Of a stretch of DNA of 64,000 nucleotides, positions 13,201 to 25,200 are shown piece by piece. The notes under the pieces were generated by a model that searched no databases, was not told where the DNA came from, and saw nothing but the letters and a program-made list of their open reading frames with translations. The position numbers and the translations under genes are program-made. Numbering within the stretch: position 1 is the first letter of the stretch; each line of letters starts with the position of its first letter. The DNA comes from Antedon mediterranea (lineage: Eukaryota > Echinodermata > Crinoidea > Comatulida > Antedonidae): contig NC_092679.1 in NCBI RefSeq assembly GCF_964355755.1, positions 20,078,932 to 20,142,931 on the forward strand, read 5' to 3'.

Positions 13201-16200
13201 GTTTAAGCTACTCTGTTTAAGATTTTCTTTTTATATTACTTTTACATATCTTAAGCTTGGTTCCCACTAGAACGTAACGCAAGGACGTAAACGCAACGCA
13301 ATCGTTTTAACCAATGACAAGCGAAGTTATAGACAGTTAGCAATCACAAGCAAATAAGCCATTGCTTGTGATTGGTCAATTCACTTTCGTTGCGTTACGT
13401 CGCTAATGGGAACCACGCTTTAAGCTCAGCTCTGTCTACACTATCAGACTAATTTTACAAAAAAAATGTGATTTGCCTGGATATTGTAGTGATATGACAT
13501 TATCGTGTCCATTTTTTTGTCACATAAAGTTTGATAGTGTAGACAGAACCTTACACAGAGCTACTTACAAAGCATTTATTTATTATTTACTTACACTAGA
13601 AAATCTGTGTGAAACAGAACAGCTGATAACAGTTCATGAGCAAGGTGTTCATCTCCCGCATAAAGGCTGGTAAACAAGACTAATGCAACACTATGATAAA
13701 AGTTGCTATGTTGGTGGCAGCTATCAGTTTGCTGAGCCTTCAAGAAAAATCATTTATATTTAGTTGTTTATAACATTAAAGCTCAGGTACTGGCATGAAT
13801 TTTAAATATACTATCTGGTTAATTATACATAAATCAAGTATTGGTAAAAGGAATCAAACGAAAAAACATAAATTTCCCTTAAAATGGTCAAATACAAAAT
13901 TTGGCAAAATTCTGCTATAAAAACCAGAAAGACTTTTTTCAGTAGTTAAATAGTTAACCTAATGTAATAACATGTAAAGCGACTCCCTAGAAGGTGAAAA
14001 AAGATGGTGGCTATACGGTGGATAATTTTTTCTATAGCATGAAAATAAAAATCTGAAGTTGAATAAAAATACCAAAAATGTAATATTCAAGTTATATTAC
14101 CTATATTTAGTCATCTGATAACATTTTTACCACACAGTTGTTTTTCATGGCTTTTTAAAATGCCTCTCTATTTACAAAGTTTGTGTACAAAAGAATAGAG
14201 ATTTTACTGTGTGTGTGTGAAAGTGCTTGTTTTCTACAAGCTCGTGTAAATAAAATCCCAAAAATTATGAGACATAGGGGAAACTATAGATCAATAATTA
14301 TTGGAATGTATGATCAATAGAAATTTTTTTGCTCGCACCTGGCCTTTAAAACAATTTTTTTTTAAATGTACACAGATCTAACAGCGAGATTACAGGATGG
14401 ATAAACTATTTCCTAATGATCATGCTTATAAAGCTACAGTGAGTCTCATTTGAGGCTTAGGGAGAGAAGTCATGAGTCATGAGTTACAACTCTAGTACTA
14501 GGTCAGGATTGAACTCTGGCACTAGGTCAGGATTGAACATTTATCATTAATTCTATTTTACTGTTTTAAAATACTATGTAGATGTAATGTTTAGAATGGG
14601 ATAGAGTGAATTTTAAAAGCTGTATATTAGGAATCAATTCAAACAAACTTATAAAAACATTCTCCGAAAGTAGAAGAATGACTTTATGATAATGAAACTT
14701 GGATTAATGAAACCACCTAGATTGCAAAATCAACATACCACAAAATGATATAACTTTAGTAACCGAAACAAGACATGATGCTCATATCGTGCGAACCAAG
14801 CCGCTGCACAATTTGAACTTGATAACTGCTTTTTGACAATCTTTTCTAAGTAGCCAATCACATGATTGCTTTCAATCACTGCACTGAACTGAAATGAGAA
14901 TACATACTTTCAGAAAAGACAATAACAGTGACTAACTAGGGAATCAACAAAATATCTCCTTAATAGAGCTGTCCCCTGAATAGAGGTTGGTCATAATGTT
15001 AAAACATATATTGCTGCTTGTTCATTTCACAATTGTCCCCATAATAGTGTTTTAAAGGAAGGGTTTTACTGTTTGTGTGTTACTTTTGTTATTTAGTGTA
15101 ACCTTTAAAACCTAGAAATACAGAAGTACTGTATAATATAGTTTGAATACTAATAACGCACAATTTGAATACGCTCTCCAAGAATATTTCAAATTTGAAG
15201 GCATAAAATTCTTCATTCGATAATGAATATTAACTAACCTTTTAAGGTATGAAAATTTCAAATATATAAAAAAGTTTAAAGTTACCTTTGATGCCATGCC
15301 TTTATGTATTTTTAAAAATGTAGTTGCGAGTTTAAATAGAGATCCCATAATTCCAAAGGCTGAGTGTCGTTGTACGCATGGATGAAGTACTAGGTCGTTA
15401 GCCATGTGACAACCAAGGTTTGGTAGTTGACGTATTGACGTTGATTTACTGAGCTTAAAATTACAAGATGAGTGATTCCTACAAGAAAAATTGGTATCTT
15501 TATTTTTCTGTATTTATTGGTAAAAAAGTACAAAGCAACGCTGTAAAATAAATGCTGTTTCCCACTAGGATGTAGTGCAACGACGTAAGCACAATTGCAA
15601 GCAAGTTGACCAATGACAAGCAACGATGCGAATAATCCATCACTTGTGATTGGTCAAATTACTACTTGTATAGTGCTTACGTCCTTGTGTTGCGTGCTAG
15701 TAGGAACAAAGACTATAAATTTATTAATTATTTTCTACCTGAGGTTTAACATAGAAGAATAAAATGCTGATGACGTCATAAATGGAAACAGTGATACATT
15801 TATAAGAACTTCTAAATTTTCTAAACACTCCACTGCATTGTAGGAAGGCTGGAAAACATAAATTAGTCAACCAAATTACCAGTTTTTTATAGTGAAAAAA
15901 AAAGTATTACTACAAAGTAAACAACTACTACTACACTACTGCAACTAAATTTTGAAATAAATATATATTTTACACAAACTCTTATAGACCAGTAGAGATT
16001 TATTGTCCCCCAAAAACATGAAAAATGAGGATTAATTAAATCAGACTTTGAATAAGTTATTGTAGTTATTTTTGGTTTTAATAAAGTTAATCACTTCCGT
16101 AAACAAAAAAAACAAAAAAAATGTTTTCTCATATAAAATGACAAATAAATGGTCAAATTCAACCAAAAACCCACTTGACTATATTTTGCTTTTTTCAGGT

Positions 16201-19200
16201 AAATAATTTTTTGTTTAAAGTGGAAAACTATTATGCTATTATTCAGTGAGAAAAATTAACAAAGGGGATCAGGGCTCGATTTATCTTTTTCATGTTGCTA
16301 GCCCACTGGGCTAGTTCACTGTAGATTTCACTAGCCCATACATTATTTTACTAGCCCACTCTTATTATCGCACCGTGATAGCAGGGCCGCCATATAAATG
16401 AATTCAGGCATTTTGTACAATAGAGGGCGCACTAATCTAAACGCTCGAGAATTGCTAAACATTTACATAAATACTGTGTTATGCGCAATTTGAACGATTT
16501 GCGCAATTTAAAATTGCGCAAAGAATTCTTGCGCAATTTGAAATTGCGCAAGGATTTTCTTGCGCAATATTAAATTGCGCAAGAAAATCCTTGCGCAATT
16601 TCAAATTGCGCTGCACAATTTGTAAATTGCGCAAGATAGTTCTAACTGTTTGTTATTTTTATTATTGTACTCATTTGTTGTTGAAAATGGTACCGAAAGG
16701 TCAATCTTTTTTGTCATTAAATTTAATTTTTAAGTTAAATAGTAAACGTCTAATAATTCGTAATAATTATTGTTTCTAAAAAAAATCCAATCGTTATTAG
16801 TCTTATTAATCGTCATTAGTACTGATATTTGAATTGAAATTATTATATTACTATTGGTATTTATTTATGCCTTCTCCTCATATTATGTGTGAATATGGTA
16901 TTTTATAGAACCATTGGGAATTCGAGATTTTTTTTATTCGTCAAAAAAAATTCGGGAGGGAGGCTCCCGGGAGGGTAAGGAAATGCGATATTATCTTTAA
17001 TTTTGAATCATTCTTAGAAATTACTAACAAAATATGGGTGTGCATGATTTCACAATCTGTCGAAAAACCTTGCGCAATTTGCAGATTACTTGCGCAATTT
17101 AATACGTTGCTTGCGCAATTTGAAACACATGTTTCAATTTATTGAGGTCTTTTTGTTGTTGGGCTTCAACCTAGCCAAGAAAACTAATTAGATTCTGTCT
17201 ACCTTAGGCTAGGCCTAGAGAGCCTATTATTTATAGTAGGGTAGCTAGGATAGACGTAGGCCTACCTAGCCTAGCTAAATCGCATTGGAGCACCTGGCCT
17301 ACTCTACTCAACTGTTACCAAAATGGTAGTATCTAGCTAGGCCTAGCTGCTGAGCAGCCATCACGATGCCAAACGATGGCTTTTGATTCTATCTAGGCCT
17401 ACGGAATACAGGTCAACCCGTACCCATGCCAACTCGTACCCACCAACTCGTACCCAAATTTTGGCTTACTCGTACCCAAAATTTTGGCTGACCCGTACCC
17501 ATCATTGGCTGACCCGTACCCATCATTGGCTAGCCCGTACCCAAGTTTAATGCTATTTAAAGTATATTTATATTACATTTAAACCCAGTTTTATTAAATT
17601 TTTAGATACCAATCACATGTTCGATATTATAATGGCAAAAACTATTGACCTAAAAAGTATAATAATATGTACAGACTCGTACGAAAAAAGCACAGCTTTC
17701 ATCGTATTTGCGTACGTCGTATTTGGTCAAGTTAATACTTGAGGGCGCTGTTTTATATGGCTCTGTGGAAGATGTCAGTGGTCGGCTGTGCTGCATTCTA
17801 TTTTTTTTTCATTTATGAGTTATTCATCTATTATTTTCTACAAATAGTAGTACACGGAAATTGAAATACCCACTGTGATGATGAAAACTTGAATTATTAA
17901 AAGTAAACATGAATATCTTTTATACATAATTTGTATTTTCATTTTATTTTACAGATAATGAAGTAATGTGCTTTTTGAAAATCGTTTTAAAACGAATGTT
18001 TTTTGTTGTTTTGTTTTGCAAGTTTTGGAAATTATTAAACTGTTTTAACATTTCGAAAATATTTAATACATTTTTAAGTAGTCACTCGTATTTTAAAATC
18101 ACGAAACTATTTAAGTGGATACCAGCCTCATTGCTGCTATGAGCATCTTAGTAGTAGATTAGATTATTGCCGTTTATCTAGTATACAATGACGGATGTGA
18201 GAGTAATAATAAAAGGTAACCTCCCAATAATTTAACATTTAATTACAATATTATAACGACGACATTTGCTGTTATTACGTTTTCATTTTATAATGATTAA
18301 GTCTGTATTATTATGACTAAAAACCGAAATAAATACTACAAACTTAAAAAAATCATCTTATCGCTGACAGATACGTAAGTACTCAGACACGTGTAGGTAG
18401 GCCTTCAGAACGTATATTATTTTAGTAAATAAGACGACATCCGTTGCCATGGAAAAATGATCGTAGTTCATTCATTTGTCTTATTTGACACATTATAGAA
18501 TGCGTATTTTTTTTTTAAAGGGAATCCCTCGTCAGCAAAAACACGTAGCTGTAAGTTATTGAGGAAACATTTACCAAAAATGTTTAATTAGGCCTACCGT
18601 AAACAAACAGATAATTTTACTGAATTATTTTAGAAAAAAAATAAATAGAAAACGATCATACGCCACATTGCGTTGTCTATTTTTGGACACACTACAAATG
18701 GACCCGTACAAATGCGTTTTTTTTAAATATTAAAGAGGAATCCCCATTCAGCAAAAACACGTACGTACTAGCTGTTATAGAAGAAAATCTGCCAAAATGT
18801 TTAATAATTGCCTTACAGTACAACAGTACGTGTATATGATCATTTCACTGAATTATTAATAAATAAAATATATGGAAAACGATCATACGTCATTACTGAG
18901 TCGTCTCTTTGACGCCGGCCCTATAAATGCGTGTTTTTTTGTAATAAAAGGTTAATCCCGGTCAGCAAAAACACGTAACACGAAATCTACGAGTAATTCG
19001 ACCTCATAGCCCTGCAGGCTTTTTGTTAATTCAATCAATTTTGAACATACCAATACAATAGAAATAATACAGTAATTACTTGATCGAATGTAATCAGGGA
19101 AGATAATTAGATTAAAATAAAAGAATAAAAACTGATAAGTATAAAATTATACGTTGTTGGTACTTTACCTGGGCTTAATTGAATTGTAATACTAACTATA

Positions 19201-22200
19201 CAACAGTTAAAATATTTTTTTATTAATTAATTTTCTCTTACGTAAATAAAAAAGACACATAAAACATACGTTTATAAAACTATAATACTACATTTAAATA
19301 AATGTTAACAAATATATGCCTAATTAAACGAAGTCTACAATCAAATCAATGGTCATTAATTTTTTTATTAGCACACATTTCACCGAGACCTGTAAAATAA
19401 AAAAACAATTTAAATATATAAAAATATTCATACGGCAAAAGCATCCGTTTTGCGCCGATCAAATCATTACAAGTAATTATTCAAATTGGGTACGAGTAGG
19501 CCAAAAAATGGGTACGAGTAAGCCAAAAATGGGTACGGGTAAGCCAAATAATGGGTACGAGTAAGCCAAATACTTGGGTACGAGTAAGCCAAATATTTAG
19601 GTACGAGTTGGCATGGGTACGGGTTGGTTTGGGTACGGGTTAGCCAAAGTGGGTACGAGTTGACCAATTATTTGGGTACGGGTTAGCCAAGTTGGGTACG
19701 AGTTGGCATGGGTACGGGTTGGTTTGGGTACGGGTTGACCAGCACCTGGCCTACGCATATTATAAAATATGGCCTCCATGGCCTACCTACAGGGATAGAG
19801 CCAGCCACCCGGCCCTACAAAATATCCCTAGCTTTGATCTGTGACAACCAGGCCTGACAAGACTAGACAAGTTATTTTTAACATTGACAAAATTCTACTA
19901 CATTTGGCCAATCACAGTTCGTTATTTATGGTCATATTTTTGTGACACGTTTGACCTGATAATGAAGCTCCGCCTACTTCACAATAACCTGGGTGACAAA
20001 AACATAAATGGCCAATCATAATTCGGAAAATTTGCTTGATTATGAGAGGCTCCGCCTACATCATCACTTGTTATGGCCACAGCAGCGCGCGAGTGGTTTT
20101 TTTTGCTGATGTTGCCAAGACATATGTCTTTTATGCTGGAGTTATTTTTATGAGGTCATTTCGTCCCAATTTCGAGTTCCCACAACCTACTAGCCATCCG
20201 GGCTTAAAGGAAGATACTTTAGGTAGCCCGGAGCTGTTTTTACTAGCCATTGTACGCCGGGCTAGCACTAAATCGAGCCCTGGGGGATAATATATCTTTA
20301 ATGAAATTAATCTGAAAATCTTCACCTGTATTAATAACTTATCATAGAAAGATGACAAGAAGTTCATGCAGCATCCAGCTAATGTCATAGCTTCCATCTC
20401 AAGGTGAAGCTCAGCCCTGGACATCTCTGCCATCCACTTCTGGAAGCAGAGTTCAACAGGGCCTAGCAGACCTGTTACATGACTCCAGTTGATTGGGGGT
20501 GGTGCAGGCTGATCAGAACTAGTTTCATCCGGTGGTCTAACATAAAAAAATCAAAGTAAATTATTGTGACTTTTTTTAAAAGTTTTTTTATGTTTTACCA
20601 TGTACAATTTAATGTCTTTTGGAAGCTCAGTCCTGAAGCCCCCTTTGGCTTACTTGTTAGCATTGGGTTTTCCGGTTTTGAGGCAAGTTAGGACATTTAA
20701 ATTAATAATCAACATTTTAGACACACAGAGGCTGTGTTCGGACGTAAAATTATGTGTGATCAGTGATCGTTTGGACGATGAACAATTTACACGTGTTAAC
20801 AAAAAATACCTAGCAGGGTCATATTTCATGCACCTCTTTACACAAATTGCTCCTTATCTTGCGGTTAACCAGCTTGCGGTTTAAGGTGTAATTGAAAAAT
20901 CCACCTCATGAGGTAGATTTTTAAAACGGCAAGTATATCGTAAAATTTACACCACACGCTACCATTACATGTGTAAATTTGCTCAGTAAATAGACCTACC
21001 TCATTTTAAGTTGAGACTGCAGACGTGCTGCCGTGCCTGCAACATTCACTGCCGCCTCTAATACACAAAATATTGCACTTGCTCGGAGTAGCTGTAACTG
21101 ATGAGCCAACACTGTTGGTGGCTCTTCAGTAACTGACAGAGGGAGTACAGACAGTCTTTGGAAGAGTTGCAACTGCTGCATGAACAATGGGTAAAGTTCT
21201 CTGTAAAAATCAGACAAATAAAAGTTAAGATTCTGAAAGTAGAGTCATTCTTTTTTCATTAACTTTACTTTTTACTGAAAAGTTTTATTTAAACAAAACA
21301 ATGCAAGCATGTCACCCACCTAAATGCATCACATGCCAGTCCATAGCCAATCAAAACATGCCACAACCTAAAGCTCTCGATACTCAAATTATACGCTTCT
21401 CCAATGTTCATCTGCATATCGGTCGGCTCCACAGAAACATAACGGATTATGATGCTGACCAATGAGAACTTTGAAAACTTAAAAAAAAAAACATTTTTGA
21501 ATGTAAATATAGAGTAGAACACTTTGGGAGACCCCAAACGGAGACTATTATGGGTCCTGAATTTGTGCTTGTATGTGGTATTGTTAAGCTCTCTGTCTAC
21601 ATTATCAAACTTTATGTGACAACAAAAATGTGATGTGACCATATATGGACATGATGATGTCATATCACTACCATATTTGGGCACATCACTACCATATTTG
21701 GGCACATCACTACCATTTTTGGGCACATTACACTTTTTTTGATAGTGTGTGTATTTGTTTGTGGCTTATTTTGTTTACCAATATGGTGGCCATGTTTCTT
21801 CCTGCTAGACAGAGTACCCTTAGCAATTTGACAGCAGAGATTACTGGATAGTTATAAACATCAGTAACAAGATCACCTGCAAAATATAATATATGAACAC
21901 ATGAGGCAAGTGAAAAGATAATAAGTATCATCTGAAATACGAAATGAATTAAAAAATTCATTTAATTACCTTGCCTGATCCAGGATGTTGTTGGCATGAA
22001 CAATGTGACGACCGTACCAACCAAGCGAGGGCACTTAGTTATTTCACTTGCCGATTGTGGAGAGTGTCGTGCTATTCGTATTAGTATAGTTAGAATGTTA
22101 AGCACGATGTCTGCAGCTGGTCGTACAACTTCCAGTATATAGCGTAACCGTGGCAGAACATTCATCTTTAGAAGTCCCTGTGAATTATAAACTTAATTAA

Positions 22201-25200
22201 TGTTAATAAACCGAATGCATAAAGTTAATCCTTTATTTTGCTGTACAAAACTAGAAAAAACAAGAGAAAAGGCGATAGTAATCACTGTACTAAACTCCTC
22301 ATAAACTAAAAAAAAACAATTAAATACACATTCAAATATTTACACCTTTACAACATCAGTATTTAATACTTCTGCATCTGGCTTGTCTTGTTTGCTTCTA
22401 CTAGCGCCCTCTTCTTCATCCTCTTCCTCGTCAAAATCTGTTGGTTCCAAGCATGGTACTTCACAGCCTTGGGACCAGAAATAAATCTTATCTAGTGTTT
22501 CCTATAAATAAGAAAATTATAATTTTAAAATAAATTTAAAATAGTCTAAATTTCGTCTGCTCTAGTTTATTTTCAGGTTATTTTTATTGGGCCTTAATTA
22601 TTTGGTTTCAATTGTAAATAGGTCCTTATCTAAATTTGAACAGGACCTTGATTTCTTACTGATAAAAGGCCTTTACTCCAAGCAAGTCTTAAATTGTAAA
22701 TAGATCTTTATATAAAAAACAGTAACATCACACCTCATCACCAGGATTGATCAAGAAAGAAGCCAGAGCTTCCGCTGCAGCTCCGATGACAACTTCAGCT
22801 GCATCGTCCAAAGCCCATCGAAGCAGGAACATGTATCCAGACTTAAGCAGCATTGAGATCAATGGTTTCTGTAGCTCACCATTAATGTCATGAATTCTGT
22901 ACTAGAAAAGATGATATTAAACTTAATAAGGTTCTGTCAACACTATCAAAATAGTTTGATGAGCCCTAATATGATAGTGTTATGCCCAAATAAGGTAGTG
23001 ATATGACATCATCATGTTCATATATGGGCACATCACATTTTTTTGTCACATAAAGTTTGATAGTGTAAACAGAGCTTTAGATTAGGGAGTATCCATATTG
23101 ATCTGCAGCCAACAGAACTAGTGCTGTGCCATGCAGAGTGTGAAATGAAGCTGGTTTGCCATAAACACTCTTGTGGTTTAAAGATAGGGCACATATGCAT
23201 ATCAAGAAGAGTCCCAGTTCTAGTCTAATCATTAGTCCATTTCACATTATTTTCAGTCTTATTATCTTTGAAATTGATAGGACCCTATTAATGTTCATAC
23301 AAAACATTAGGTATTGTGATCTAAGCAAATATTATGTTATCTTACACTGTAAACAATCCTTGCAAGTGTTTGTAGGCCTATAACTCGTTGACTTTGAACT
23401 GTGCTTCTTGATAAAATAAACAGCTCATCTATTGTGTAGCCAGGAACCTGAGAGCAAAGAAATATTTTATAATGCTTAAATCAGATATAAATATTGATTT
23501 ATAAACTAACCATTTCAGTTATTCTTAGTAATCATGAAACGCCATTTTTCACAACTCAGCAAGCAATTATGCAGCTATTGAGTCTAGTGACGCATTAATT
23601 TTTATTTTTTATTTAAACCTATATAGAGGGGTAACCCTTCCAGTTGGACAAATTAATGCTAGTTGATATTCAGGGGCCCTCTTAAATTACAATTAAATAC
23701 ATATAGAAATGATAAATGACATTAGGGAGGTTTCGCAATCTTACGAATACGATAACGAAAACGGATACGTCACGCACACGTATTCGTTTTCGTAAGCTTT
23801 CCAGTTGGACAAATTAATGCTAGTACATTTTTGTATGCCTTGTAACAAAGGACAATACTATTTATTTGTGAAGGGAAAAGTGTTAGATTTATAAGCACTT
23901 TGTTATACCTTCTTTATCTATTAACTTTATTATTTTACAATACACCATTTTCAGCACCTTCACAAGAGGAGGACAACCGACAAACTCACCTCTTGCTCGT
24001 CACCATGGTGATGAAGCCCTTCCTTAACTGGTATCTTCGCATCTCTTGCTAGCAGACGACCATTGAAGTCAAACCTAGCCAAGCCACCTTGCTTGTTCTT
24101 AGCCTTTGGTTCTGGTAGGTCTTTTAGCCAGGCTAACTTCTCTGTTTCTACTGCTGACATGTTGACCCACTCTTCCTTTACATCAACTGCTGAGTGTTTT
24201 ACTGATTCAAACAGATATGTTAAAAGTGAGTGTTTATTAAAGAATAAAGGATACAGTACTTTACTTTAAAATCAAATACCTATGTTAATCCTAAATGAAG
24301 CAAACAAATACTGTGATAGAACAACCTAATCACCAATCACAAGATGTATTAATAATAATTATTAATTTTTTATTTATTTTTTACTTCATACGCATCCAAC
24401 AGCAACTTAACTACTTTATAATTGATCATGCTTATAAACTCATTTGAGGCTTAGAGAGTGGAGTTGAAAGAGTCGTGAGTTACAACCCTACATTAGGTCA
24501 GGATTGAACTCTGGACCCTGGGATTGGAAGGCAAGCAGTATACCACAAAGCTACACTAATAATTAATTGAATAAATGTTAGCAATTACCAATCATGTTAA
24601 AAGATAAATATCAAACAGATAATAAGCAGCAAAACAGAAAGGATTTGTTTGACCTGTGACACAAAATAATCAATTAATCCCCCAATCACAATCAATCAAT
24701 CAATTAACCAATCAAAATCAATCAACCAATCAAAATCAATCAACCAATCGCAATCAATCAACCAATCAACCAACTACCCCTTGTCTCACCTTCCTCTGAT
24801 ATATTATGTACTTCTTTGCCACTATTATCTTTTTCTTGTGATGTGGAAGAAGCCATCTTTTTTTCTTCGTTAGATATCTGTACACCTTCCAAGTTTTCAT
24901 TCTGATTTGTTTCCATGGGTGATGGTGATTCTGACGCTTTCTTGGATTGAAGAAATTTAACAACATTTGGATCTATAAAAAGCAATTGTGAATGCAATGT
25001 AAATAGACTTTATAATGATGTACAGTAGCTACTACAAAGTAACTTTATCTTAACTTCTGTCAACACTATCAAACTAGTTTGACCAAAAAAGTGTGATGTG
25101 CCCAAATATGGTAGTGGTCAAATATGGTAGAGATATGACATCATGTCCATATATGAGTACATCACATAAAGTTTGACAAGGCTTTAGGGTGGCAAGATGT

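Larger units (their letters stand above)
16270..20282. mobile_element. 4.0-kb non-autonomous TIR DNA transposon
   Basis: The two ends carry the perfect 14-bp inverted repeat CAGGGCTCGATTTA, followed by related 'gctagccc' words on both arms. The element is flanked by a direct duplication GGGGAT (16264-16269 and 20283-20288). The 6-bp target site excludes the 8-bp rule of typical hAT elements; 6 bp is reported for IS3EU and Dada types, but I cannot assign a superfamily. No transposase-like frame exists inside. It occupies most of RPAP1 intron 16 and hosts a second, nested element. Confidence 0.85.

Noticed and set aside
19467-19779. Tyr/Pro-rich open frames such as repeated YPFLAYSYP
   Set aside because: They are translations of the GGGTACG array in the foldback element arm.
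24660-24775. CRISPR-like array
   Set aside because: It is a simple tetranucleotide repeat without spacers, in an animal intron.
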